Shown: piece by piece, positions 45,401-54,677 of the stretch
Layout: each line of letters begins with the position of its first letter
Numbering within the stretch: the first letter of the stretch is position 1
DNA from: Pseudomonas sp. GD03944
GTDB taxonomy: Bacteria; Pseudomonadota; Gammaproteobacteria; Pseudomonadales; Pseudomonadaceae
Reading direction: 5' to 3'
NCBI RefSeq assembly: GCF_029839275.1
Contig: NZ_JAOCAH010000013.1
Coordinates: 62,001 to 126,000, forward strand
DNA length: 64,000 nt
The notes under the pieces: generated by a model
What the model was told of the DNA's origin: nothing
Seen by the model: only the letters and a program-made list of their open reading frames with translations
Database searches by the model: none
Position numbers and translations under genes: made by a program

Positions 45401-47362
45401 GTCGCGGCGCTCGCGGATCAGGCGCACGGTGAGCTGATCGGCAGCCAGCTTGTTGCCCTTGGCATCGGCCACCAGCACGTCGAATTCGGCCAGGCTGTCG
45501 GCGTCGACCTCCTCGCCGTCGAACAGGCCACGCACACCGGGCAGACGGTCGGCCGGCCAGACCGGCTGGACGATGCGTCGGGTGATCGGGCGACCACCGG
45601 ACTCCCGCAGGCTGGCCTGCAGGATCAGTTTCAGCGGCGACTTGGCGTCGCTCCAGCGGCTGTCGAGGGCCACCGTGGTCTTGCCCTGGTCGTCGAGCTG
45701 GACTTCATCCAGTTCGATGTCCTGGCTCAGCTCGTCCTCGGTGACCGAGCCGAACTGGTAGCCCGGCAGGCTGGCCACCGCGTCACGCAGCGGGCGCACG
45801 TAGACCTGGCCACTGAGGCGGTTGCCGGCGGCCGGCGCGCCGTAGAGGTAACGGCCGGTCACGGCGAAGCGGGGGTCGTCGGAGGGGTGGAACGGCGTGT
45901 CGCTGCCCTTGAGTTCCAGCGCCAGGCGCTCGGGCAGGAAATCCTCCACGGAGAATTCATAGAGTTGCGGCGAGCCATCGCCCAAGTCGAACAGCAGCTG
46001 CCAGCGACCCGTGGGCGCTTCCTCCGCCAGTTGCAGGGCGTACTGATAGAGGCCGGAATCATCGGCCTGCCAGACGAACTTGCGGCTGACCTGCTCGTCC
46101 GGGCGGCGCACCTCGACGCTCACTGGCTGCGGCTTGACCAGGCGCCCGTCGCTGTCCCGCAGCAGTGCGTTGATCAGTACGGTTTCGCCGGGGCGGTACA
46201 GGTCACGCGGGCCGAACACGAAGAATTGCAGGGGATGGGCCTGGGGCCCGCCGATATCGAACTCGGCCAGGTCCAGCGCCGGCGAGCCGAGACGCAGCAG
46301 GCTGGTCTGTTCGCCCTGGCGCGCCAGCAGCACGTCAGCCTTGTCGGGAAGCGGCAGCTCGGCGTGGCCGGCACCGTCGGTCTTGCCGGTGGCCAGCACC
46401 TGGCCCTTGTCGTCCAGCAGTTCCAGCTCGACGCCGGACAGCGCCTTGCCGCCTTCCAGGGCCTGGGTGAAGGCATCCAGGCGCCCGCGATAACGGTGGA
46501 CGGACAAGCCGATGTCGCTCAGGGTGAACAGCGTGGCCGGCTGGGAATAGCTGTAGCTGCCGGCGGCGCGCATGACCGCCAGGTACACGCCCGGCTCCTT
46601 GAACGGCTCCAGGCCGGCGATCGGCAATTGCACGGTTTCCCGGGTGTTGCGGGCGGGGTCGAGGTCGAAACGGCCGCCGTAGACCAGGTCGGCCATCGGC
46701 AGCAGCGACTGCGCTTCCCAGGTGTCCAGGTTGCTGCTGCGGCCCCACTGGCTGAGGAAGCGCGGCACGGCATCGGGCTTGATGCGGAAGAACTCGACGT
46801 TGACCTTGTCGACGTTGAGGGTGATCACCGGCAGCCCGTCGGTGAGCCGCGTCGGCAGCAGCGAGCCGCGGCTGGCAAAGCCGACGCTGGCCTGCAGGTC
46901 ACGGGTTTCCAGGCGGGTCACATGCTCGCTGGCCAGGGTCGCGCCATTCACCGCACGCAGGCCGGCGTCCACGGTCACCACCAGCTTGCGCTGGGGCTCC
47001 AGGTGGCGCAGGCGCAATTCCATCAGGTTGTCGGCCAGCTCCCAGGCGCCGTCGACCTTGCCGCTCTTGCTGTCGACCAGGTGCAGCCGCTCGGCGAAGT
47101 TCTGCTCCGGGTCGAGGGGCACCGACAGGCTCACCGACAGCGCGCTGGCGCCGTCCAATTGCACCTCGGAGACATCGACCACCGTCAGCTCGCGACCGGC
47201 ATAACGCTGGGCCAGGGCATCGCGGTCGACCGCGGGCCGTGGCTGCGCCGGGCTGGCTGCCGGTGCCTCCGGCGTACTGGTGACCTCGGCGGGCTCGGTG
47301 GATGAATCACAGGCGCTGAGCAAGCTCAGGACAAGTGCCAGAAGCAGTCCTTTGTTCGGCAT
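42452..47362 (-). CDS. Bacterial alpha-2-macroglobulin (YfhM-like) lipoprotein
   Basis: 1636 aa periplasmic protease trap. Lipoprotein signal LLLALVLSLLSAC; macroglobulin (MG) domains through the N-terminal 800 residues (PLQFFVFGPRDLYRPGETVL, FSVEDFLPERLALELKG), a complement-type region with GELRLMAQAWTDERYGMAEA, and the thioester CLEQ inside YPYGCLEQTTSGLYPSLY (about residue 1,170), the hallmark of the inhibitor that covalently captures attacking proteases. The C-terminal receptor-binding-like domain ends GRLVVKPR. Known to accompany pbpC, suggested to guard the periplasm when PBP1C repairs the wall. The ATG 47362 starts at the signal; upstream in-frame codons are rejected. Confidence 0.95.
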   Translation of the reverse strand: MPNKGLLLALVLSLLSACDSSTEPAEVTSTPEAPAASPAQPRPAVDRDALAQRYAGRELTVVDVSEVQLDGASALSVSLSVPLDPEQNFAERLHLVDSKSGKVDGAWELADNLMELRLRHLEPQRKLVVTVDAGLRAVNGATLASEHVTRLETRDLQASVGFASRGSLLPTRLTDGLPVITLNVDKVNVEFFRIKPDAVPRFLSQWGRSSNLDTWEAQSLLPMADLVYGGRFDLDPARNTRETVQLPIAGLEPFKEPGVYLAVMRAAGSYSYSQPATLFTLSDIGLSVHRYRGRLDAFTQALEGGKALSGVELELLDDKGQVLATGKTDGAGHAELPLPDKADVLLARQGEQTSLLRLGSPALDLAEFDIGGPQAHPLQFFVFGPRDLYRPGETVLINALLRDSDGRLVKPQPVSVEVRRPDEQVSRKFVWQADDSGLYQYALQLAEEAPTGRWQLLFDLGDGSPQLYEFSVEDFLPERLALELKGSDTPFHPSDDPRFAVTGRYLYGAPAAGNRLSGQVYVRPLRDAVASLPGYQFGSVTEDELSQDIELDEVQLDDQGKTTVALDSRWSDAKSPLKLILQASLRESGGRPITRRIVQPVWPADRLPGVRGLFDGEEVDADSLAEFDVLVADAKGNKLAADQLTVRLIRERRDYYWNFSESDGWSHHYNEKYLTLNEETLSVAAGGTTKVSFPVEWGPYRIEVIDAETGMLSSLRFWAGYRWQDNAEGGAVRPDQVKLALDKPAYADGDTAKVTVTPPAAGKGYLLVESSEGPLWWQEIEVPAEGKAFDIPIAKDWARHDLYVSALVVRPGERKNNATPKRAVGLLHLPLDRAPRKLALTLQAPEKMRPKQPLSIKVQARNADGSVPEHVNVLLAAVDVGILNITSYATPDPFASLFGRKAYGADHLDVYGQLIEAGQGRTAKLAFGGDAELAAGGKRPDTSVLIVALQSQPVRLNAQGEGEVSLDIPDFNGELRLMAQAWTDERYGMAEAKTVVAAPLIAELSTPRFLAGGDETTLALDLSNLSGAAQKLDVQLQAEGQMSLLQPGDAAAKSISLGDGERTTLRIPVRALGGYGQGRFSVTVNGLSLPGENLPAFSREWTVGVRPAYPAQLKHFRAVLKGEPWTLPADALPAFEPAGLEARLSLSSRPPLNLGEQIRALKAYPYGCLEQTTSGLYPSLYADAAALKKLGLEGEPDEQRKRAIELGIERLLSMQRYNGGFGLWGADSEEEYWLTAYVTDFLLRARERGFGVPEEALKKANERLMRYLQERNLIEVSYSDNANHSRFAVQAYAGYVLARSQQAPLGALRSLHERRADALSGLPLVHLAVALQKMGDQPRADEALAAGLARGRDSERWLADYGSPLRDQALILALLEEHDLAAGRREERLFNLADEVAGQQWLSTQERNSLYLAGRNLLTKPEPDWKAALQSGAFAFELSNAQSGIKLDGNDLANPLTLSNAGEATLYQQLTLSGYPSRAPAAGGENLEIYRQYLGMDGEPLNLEALESGELVLVHLAISARQRVPDALVVDLLPAGLELENQNLAQSAASLDDASSSVKEWRRSMQNATIKHQEFRGDRYVAAVDVNGYDTTHLLYLARAVTPGSYRVPPPQVESMYRPNWQALGSTPGRLVVKPR

Positions 47363-47555
47363 CGATGGCTCCGGAAAATGGCGGGTGCACAGGCCACACA
47401 CTATAGTCGAGGCCCCTGTGGGCAACGAGTGCGGCCACGCAAAATAGTGAGGCCGAGCACGGCTTTTCGGGGGGCGTCAACGCGCTGCGGGCGAGGCACC
47501 GTTGGCGGCTTGACAGCGGTCGTATACTGCCCCGCTCGACCGGAGTGAAGAACCG

Positions 47556-48917
47556 ATGTTACGCGACGCCTGGCAGCACGCCCCTACCCACCGAAAAGTC
47601 TGGGCGCTGGCCGTGCCGATGATCCTGTCCAACCTGTCGGTGCCGCTGGTGGCGTTGGTGGACAGCGCCGTGGTCGGCCACCTGCCGCACGCCCACCAGC
47701 TGGCCGCCGTGGCCGTGGGTGGCAGCCTCTACACCCTGCTGACCTGGGCCATGGGTTTTCTGCGCATGGGCACCACCGGCTTCGCCGCCCAGGCAGCCGG
47801 CCGCGAGGACGGCTGCGCCCTGCGCCAGATCCTGGTGCAAGGCCTGCTGCTCGGCGTCCTGCTGGCGGCCTTTCTGCTGATCCTGGCGATCCCGTTCAGC
47901 AGTGCGGCCCTGGCGCTGATGCAGCCCTCGGCGGAACTGGACACCCTGGCGCGCAGCTACTTCGAGATCCGCCTGTTCGGCCTGCCTGCCGCCCTCACCT
48001 GCTACGCCCTGATCGGCTGGCTGTTGGGCACGCAGAACGCCCGCGGGCCGCTGGCCATCCTGCTGACCACCAACCTGCTGAATGTGGCCCTCGACCTGCT
48101 GTTCGTGCTGGGGCTGGGCTGGGGCGTGGCGGGCGCCGCCTGGTCGTCGGTGATTGCCGAATGGAGCGGCGCCCTGCTCGGCCTGTGGCTGGCGCGCCAT
48201 GCCCTGGCTCGCTACAGCGGCCAGGTCGACTGGTCCGCCCTGCGCCACTGGCTGAACTGGCGGCCGCTGCTGGCGGTGAACCGCGACATTTTCATCCGCA
48301 CCCTGGCGCTGCAATCGGTGTTCTTCCTGATCACCGTGCAGGGCACCCGCCTGGGCGACGAAACGGTGGCGGCCAATGCCCTGTTGCTCAACGGCCTGCT
48401 GCTCACCGCCCATGCCCTGGATGGCCTGGCCCATGCGGTGGAGGCGCTGTGCGGGCATGCGCTGGGGGCGCGGGATCGTCTGGCGCTGCGCCGCAGCCTG
48501 GTGGTGGCCGGCGGCTGGTCGCTGCTGGCGAGCCTGGGGTTCGCGCTGTTCTTCCTGGTGGCGGGCGATTACTTCATCGGCTTCCAGACCAACATCGCCG
48601 AAGTCCGCCAGACCGCCATCGCCTACCTGCCCTACCTCGCCGTGCTGCCGCTGTTGGCCGTCTGGAGCTACCTGCTCGACGGCCTGTTCATCGGCGCCAC
48701 CCGGGCCCGGGAAATGCGCGACGCCATGCTCATCGCCCTGGCCCTGAGCCTGCCCCTGGGCTGGCTGCTGCAGGGGTTCGGCAACCACGGCCTGTGGGCG
48801 GCGTTCCTGTGTTTCATGCTGATCCGTGGTCTCAGCCTGGCCGGCTATGCTTACCGCCTGAACCGCCGTGGCCTGTGGTTTGCGCCCGCCCATCAGAGGG
48901 GCAGAGCCCAGGCCTGA
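47556..48917 (+). CDS. dinF: MATE-family efflux transporter (DinF-like)
   Basis: 453 aa with twelve membrane helices. MATE signatures: LAVPMILSNLSVPLVALVDS with the following AVVGHLPHAHQLAAVAVG, and the second half opening AVNRDIFIRTLALQSVFFLI. ANALLLNGLLLTAHALDGLA is typical of DinF-branch MATE proteins, which use a proton or sodium gradient to export drugs or bile-salt-like compounds. The ATG at 47556 has GGAGTGAAGAACCG upstream. Substrate not predictable. Confidence 0.92.
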   Translation: MLRDAWQHAPTHRKVWALAVPMILSNLSVPLVALVDSAVVGHLPHAHQLAAVAVGGSLYTLLTWAMGFLRMGTTGFAAQAAGREDGCALRQILVQGLLLGVLLAAFLLILAIPFSSAALALMQPSAELDTLARSYFEIRLFGLPAALTCYALIGWLLGTQNARGPLAILLTTNLLNVALDLLFVLGLGWGVAGAAWSSVIAEWSGALLGLWLARHALARYSGQVDWSALRHWLNWRPLLAVNRDIFIRTLALQSVFFLITVQGTRLGDETVAANALLLNGLLLTAHALDGLAHAVEALCGHALGARDRLALRRSLVVAGGWSLLASLGFALFFLVAGDYFIGFQTNIAEVRQTAIAYLPYLAVLPLLAVWSYLLDGLFIGATRAREMRDAMLIALALSLPLGWLLQGFGNHGLWAAFLCFMLIRGLSLAGYAYRLNRRGLWFAPAHQRGRAQA

Positions 48918-48979
48918 CGCGCTGGCCGGGGTGAACACGCGCCAGCCAGCGCACACCCGCCCTGACGAAGGACACCCCC

Positions 48980-49435
48980 ATGGCCGATGCGATTGTCGCG
49001 TACCTGCATTACCTGTCGATCTTCCTGCTGTTCGCCCTGCTGACCCTGGAACACCAGTTGTTCAAACCGCCCCTGGACCTCGCCCGGGCACGCAGCCTGA
49101 TGCGCATCGACATGGCCTACGGCCTCTGTGCCGGCCTGGTGCTGGCCACCGGCGCCGCGCGGGTGATGGGCTTCGGCAAGGGCGTTGGCTATTACATGGG
49201 CAACGGCGTGTTCCACGCCAAGGTCGGACTGTTCATCCTGGTGGGCCTGCTGTCGATCATCCCGACCGTGGTATTCCTGAAATGGCGCGCGGGCCTCAAG
49301 GCCGGCCAGGCCCCACAGATCAGCCCAGCCCAGGGCAAGCTGGTGACCATGACCATTCGCCTGGAGCTGCTGTTGCTGCTGATCATCCCGCTGCTGGCCA
49401 CGCTGATGGCACGCGGGTTTGGCGTGACGGGCTGA
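48980..49435 (+). CDS. DUF2214-family membrane protein
   Basis: 151 aa, four membrane helices with conserved His/Arg/Lys at helix ends (YLHYLSIFLLFALLTLEHQL; MRIDMAYGLCAGLVLATGAA; FHAKVGLFILVGLLSIIPTV; LELLLLLIIPLLATLMARG). This four-helix pattern with HYLS and FHAKVGLF is that of DUF2214, a family of unknown function. 62 bases after dinF on the same strand, so possibly co-transcribed. The ATG follows GAAGGACACCCCC. Confidence 0.85.
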   Translation: MADAIVAYLHYLSIFLLFALLTLEHQLFKPPLDLARARSLMRIDMAYGLCAGLVLATGAARVMGFGKGVGYYMGNGVFHAKVGLFILVGLLSIIPTVVFLKWRAGLKAGQAPQISPAQGKLVTMTIRLELLLLLIIPLLATLMARGFGVTG

Positions 49436-49450
49436 CGTCGGGTGCCCTCC

Positions 49451-49880
49451 GTAGGAGCGGACTTGTCCGCGAGCTCTTCGGCCAAACGCCAGATCAGCGC
49501 CGAACACCACGCCGCCGAGCTCGGGGCTAAAGCCCCTCCTACGGGTGTGTTGCCACTTGAGGTAGCAACCACCTCCCTAGGAGCGGACTTGTCCGCGAGC
49601 TCTTCGGCCAAACGCCAGATCAGCGCCGAACACAACGCCGCCGAGCTCGCGGCTGAAGCCCCTCCTACAGGTGTGCTGCCACCTTGAGGTAGCAACCGCC
49701 TCCGTAGGAGCGGACTTGTCCGCGAGCTCTTCGGCCAAACGCCAGATCAGCGCCGAACACCACGCCGCCGAGCTCGCGGCTGAAGCCCCTCCTACAGGTG
49801 CGCTGCCACCTTGAGTAGCAACCACCTCCGTAGGAGCGGACTTGTCCGCGAGCTTTTGTTCCAGACACCAGATCAGCGCC
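49451..49880. repeat. 126-bp tandem REPIN array
   Basis: Starts of the GTAGGAGCGG (second copy CTAGGAGCGG) unit at 49451, 49577, 49704 and 49830 give spacings of 126, 127 and 126. Each full unit is a REPIN: GAGCGGACTTGTCCGCGAGC at the left, a spacer with CGGCCAAACGCCAGATCAGC, and an inverted GCTC..GCCCCTCCTAC at the right, joined to the next by a short linker (GTAGCAACC). Three full units and a diverged fourth half (GAGCTTTTGTTCC). The near-identity of units indicates recent tandem duplication. Short reading frames inside are not genes. The whole gap 49436-49986 holds nothing else but a speA-side hairpin. Confidence 0.88.
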
Positions 49881-49912
49881 GGCCACGACATATGCGGGAC
49901 GGATAAAGCAAG

Positions 49913-49981
49913 ACGCCTGCATGGCGCAGGCGTCAGGTGTTGCGGGGTGACGGCCCGCGGGTATGTCTCCCCGCGGGCCGT
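49913..49981 (-). terminator. Candidate termination hairpins after speA
   Basis: Two hairpins just beyond the speA stop: ACGGCCCGCGGG/CCCGCGGGCCGT (49950-49961 with 49970-49981, twelve pairs) and ACGCCTGC/GCAGGCGT (49913-49920 with 49926-49933). Neither has a long U run on the minus strand (the second has CTTGCTTTA), so termination efficiency is uncertain; they may also act as 3' stabilisers. Confidence 0.5.
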
Positions 49982-49986
49982 TCCGG

Positions 49987-51900
<1,914 letters not shown>

Positions 51901-51926
51901 CGAAGTCTCCCTTGCTGGCGGTAGTG

Positions 51927-51945
51927 GCCCTGACGTCGTCAGGGC
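51927..51945. promoter_or_regulatory. Leader hairpin of speA
   Basis: Perfect eight-pair inverted repeat GCCCTGAC-GTC-GTCAGGGC starting 26 bases before the speA ATG, close to its ribosome-binding site. Could be an operator or an mRNA hairpin influencing translation; role unproven. Confidence 0.4.
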
Positions 51946-52116
51946 GTGTACAGATTAAAGTCCGGAAATGACGATTGCTCGGCAGTGGACTGTCCATCTG
52001 CCGAGGAAGTTTAGAAGACCGCGAAAACAGCAGGCCTTTGAAAACGCCACGTGCGACAGCCGGGCCCGCGTCGAAGGCAACGCGGCAGGCAGGTTGCAGG
52101 GGTTTTCAGAGGCCGA

Positions 52117-52488
52117 CTAGCCGCCGGACTTCTTGGCCTTGAAGCCGCGCTTGATGAGTTCTTCGAGCAACAGCTCGACGTGATCGCCCTGGATCTCGAT
52201 GACCCCGTCCTTGAGCGAACCGCCACAGCCACAGCGCTTCTTCAGGGCGCTGGCCAGGTCCTTCAGGGGGTCTTCGGCCAGGGGCACACCGGTGATGGTG
52301 GTCACCGTCTTGCCACCGCGACCCTTGGTCTCGCGGCGCACACGGGCCACACCGTCGCCGGCGGGAATCTGGGTCTTGCTGCAGATGCAGGCGTCCACCG
52401 GCTGACTGCAATCCGGGCAATGCCGGCCACTGTCAGTGGAGTACACCAGGCCGCCCAGGGCGGCGAATGACGAAGCTTTCTTGACCAC
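52117..52488 (-). CDS. yciH: SUI1/YciH-family translation-initiation-related protein
   Basis: 123 aa homologue of eIF1/SUI1. An N-terminal Cys cluster (CPDCSQPVDACICSK, zinc-ribbon-like) precedes the SUI1 fold: TKGRGGKTVTTITGVPLAE, LASALKKRCGCGGSLKDGVI and EIQGDHVELLLEELIKRGF. Bacterial YciH is thought to act on start-site fidelity under stress. The start is GTG at 52488 with GAGGA seven to eight bases upstream. Same position as in the PA4840 context between speA and the NUDIX gene. Confidence 0.9.
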   Translation of the reverse strand: MVKKASSFAALGGLVYSTDSGRHCPDCSQPVDACICSKTQIPAGDGVARVRRETKGRGGKTVTTITGVPLAEDPLKDLASALKKRCGCGGSLKDGVIEIQGDHVELLLEELIKRGFKAKKSGG

Positions 52489-52812
52489 CGGCTTTTCCTC
52501 GTAGGGGTCAGGATAGCGACTGGCCGATGCTCATCGACCGCGAAGCCCCACTCTGGCAGGGGCAGCGCAACCGGGCTGGCGCCCGATCCGGCGGGCCGCG
52601 GAAGGCGACCCGGGTATAGCTGGTACAGCGGCTGGAGCCGCGACTTCGTATGGCGCCACACGGGCCGCCTCGTCGAAGGCCGCGCAGTGTAACGGCAAAG
52701 GTCGCCGCTGCTAAGTACCAAAATGCGCCATTGATCAATGGAATGGCGACCCTGTGCACGATGCCGAACGCGACGCGTGCATATCCCGCACAAGACCCGG
52801 GTTCGCGGTGTG
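52489..52812. other. Intergenic region, no gene seen
   Basis: 324 bases. A possible minus-strand promoter for yciH reads TTAGCA, 17 bases, TACACT around 52690-52720, weakly matching sigma-70 boxes. Apart from this I see no conserved element, and long frames through it lack protein-like composition. Confidence 0.35.
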
Positions 52813-53349
52813 TCAGCCCTGGTTCGCCAGGTAATGGCGCAGGGCCTGGAGCGAGTCCGGGCAATAGGGTTTCTCTTCGGCCTGGGCAATGGCCTGGTAC
52901 GGGTCGAGGAAACAGGCTTCCGACACCTCTTCGGGCTGCAGGATCAGCGGCGCATCGGAAACGGCGGAGAACACCGCGCACCACAGGCGATTGTCCGGCT
53001 GGTCGAAGAAGAACCGGCCGTGGTCCTGCAGCGCGACACCGGAAATGCCCAGCTCTTCCTCCAGCTCCCGGGCGGCCGACTCGGCGTAGCCTTCCTCGAC
53101 CTGCACCATGCCGCCGGCGGCCACGTCCCAGTAACCGGGGTACAGCGCCTTGCTCAGGGTGCGGCGGTGCACGCACAGCTGGCCAGCGGAATTGAACAGG
53201 AGAATGAAGGTGCCACGGCCGATCAGGTGGCGTTCGCGCAGCTCGGCCCGGGGCAGACCGCCGAGCAGGCGGTCATCGGCATCGACCCAGGCGATCAGCT
53301 CGGCATCCGAGGCGGCGCGGTGGGCCGCCTCGGCTTCGGAGATCGCCAC
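52813..53349 (-). CDS. NUDIX hydrolase (YfcD-like)
   Basis: 178 aa. Complete Nudix box GMVQVEEGYAESAARELEEE followed by LGI (G, x5, E, x7, REUxEExGU) at about residues 80-102. The N-terminal part (LIAWVDADDRLLGGLPRAEL, RHLIGRGTFILLFNSAGQL) and VHRRTLSKALYPGYWDVAAG match YfcD/IPP-isomerase-like Nudix proteins that hydrolyse small nucleoside or isoprenoid diphosphates; substrate unknown. The GTG at 53349 is taken as start because it lies two bases after the stop of the upstream gene; no ATG fits before the domain. Co-transcribed with the DUF2333 gene. Confidence 0.85.
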   Translation of the reverse strand: MAISEAEAAHRAASDAELIAWVDADDRLLGGLPRAELRERHLIGRGTFILLFNSAGQLCVHRRTLSKALYPGYWDVAAGGMVQVEEGYAESAARELEEELGISGVALQDHGRFFFDQPDNRLWCAVFSAVSDAPLILQPEEVSEACFLDPYQAIAQAEEKPYCPDSLQALRHYLANQG

Positions 53350-53351
53350 GA

Positions 53352-54416
53352 TCAGCCCTGGCTCAGCAGGGTACGCAGGTCGATGACGGCCGCGTTGGCG
53401 CGGGAAATGTAGTTGGCCATGACCAGCGAGTGGTTGGCCAGGATGCCGTAACCACTGCCGTTGAGGATCATCGGGCTCCACAGGGTGGCTTGGGCGGCCT
53501 CCAGCTCGCGGATGATCTGGCGCACACTGACGGTGGCGTTCTTCTTCGCCAGCACGTCGGCGAAGTCCACCTCGATGGCGCGCAGCAGGTGGGACAGCGC
53601 CCAGGCCTGGCCTCGGGCCTCGTAGAACACGTTGTCGATCTGCAACCACGGGGTCTCGTAGTTGCGCTCGGTGACTTCCGGCACTTCGCCCTCGGCCAGG
53701 GTCGACGGGTCTTTCACGTCGGTGTTCAGGCGCACCTGGCCGACGCTGGCGGACAGGCGCTGGGACAGCGAGCCGAGACGGGTGGCGACGTCACCCAGCC
53801 AGTTGTTGAGGTTGTCGGCACGGGTGTAGAACTGCGCGTTGCGCTGGCCCGGGTCAGCCAGCTGGGCCAGGTAGCGATCCAGCGAGGCGATGCCTTCGCG
53901 GTACTCGGCCTCGGACGCCGGCAGGGCCCAACTCTTGTTGTCGAAATTGAAACGCGGCTCGGCGCGCGCCAGGTTGACGTCCTCGGTGGACTGCGACTGC
54001 GAGCGGGCGAAGTCTTTGCGCAGGGCGCGGGACAGGTCGCGCACCTGGACCAGCACGCCGTATTCCCAGCTCGGCATGTTGTCCAGCCACAGGCCGGGGG
54101 GCGCGAGGTCGTTCGAGAGGTAGCCGCCGGGCTTGTTCATCAGGGTGCCGGCGACCTGCTTGAGGGTTTCCACCGTGGTGTAGCCGCTGACCATCTGCCG
54201 CTGTGCGCTCTCGGCGGCGGCCTGGGCGCGTTGCTGCACCGGGAACAGATCCGGCTCCTGGCTCCAGTACCAGCCGACCAGCATGGCCAGCAACAGGTAC
54301 ACCACCAGCAGCCCGCCAATGAGACGGGCTATCCAGCCGCGTCCGGAATGGCCGCGCGAGGCGACCGAGTCGCCACCGTCGCGCGCGTTGGCAGAGCGGT
54401 TCTTCCAATCCAGCAT
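53352..54416 (-). CDS. DUF2333-family membrane-anchored protein
   Basis: 354 aa, one N-terminal membrane anchor (LIGGLLVVYLLLAMLVGWYW, about residues 33-52) and a large periplasmic helical domain (YLSNDLAPPGLWLDNMPSWE, SYGVLVQVRDLSRALRKDF-like, FYTRADNLNNWLGDVATRL, NVFYEARGQAWALSHLLRAI). The LDNMPSWEYG and DNVFYEARG phrases are those of DUF2333, function unknown. In P. aeruginosa the equivalent is PA4842 in the same neighbourhood. The ATG is at 54416. Confidence 0.88.
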   Translation of the reverse strand: MLDWKNRSANARDGGDSVASRGHSGRGWIARLIGGLLVVYLLLAMLVGWYWSQEPDLFPVQQRAQAAAESAQRQMVSGYTTVETLKQVAGTLMNKPGGYLSNDLAPPGLWLDNMPSWEYGVLVQVRDLSRALRKDFARSQSQSTEDVNLARAEPRFNFDNKSWALPASEAEYREGIASLDRYLAQLADPGQRNAQFYTRADNLNNWLGDVATRLGSLSQRLSASVGQVRLNTDVKDPSTLAEGEVPEVTERNYETPWLQIDNVFYEARGQAWALSHLLRAIEVDFADVLAKKNATVSVRQIIRELEAAQATLWSPMILNGSGYGILANHSLVMANYISRANAAVIDLRTLLSQG

Positions 54417-54677
54417 GGGTCAGGTCCTTTTCATCTACGGCGTTCGGTTGTTCGACCACAACCCTTCGACAGGGTTGCGCGACATTTCAGCACTATAAGG
54501 GATGCACCGGACAATGCGCAGCGCCGGCGGCGCAAACTAAGGAACGGGCCCGACCTTGACGGGTTTCTCGTTATGGACAAGAGGCTGGCGTCATTGGATC
54601 GGCGGTAGTGGCACGGCGGAACCTCGGTGGTAGCATAGAGCCATTACCGAGCCGCGCCCTCGACACGACTACGGACC

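Noticed and set aside
43229..47305. Very long open frame (about 1,358 codons) antisense to the alpha-2-macroglobulin gene
   Set aside because: It is the mirror of a high-GC gene with strong third-position bias; the translation is Gln/His/Arg/Ala-rich without domains, and the sense strand has the CLEQ thioester and MG domains.
47495..47535. Sigma-70 promoter for dinF (TTGACA with TATACT)
   Set aside because: The two boxes are only seven bases apart, so they cannot work as a pair; a better partner is not visible.
49451..49880. CRISPR array
   Set aside because: The repeats are 126 bp with REP palindromes inside and no unique spacers of 30-40 bp; no cas genes nearby.
49442..49922. Several short frames in the REPIN array
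   Set aside because: They repeat with the 126-bp unit and translate the palindromes; no ribosome-binding site.
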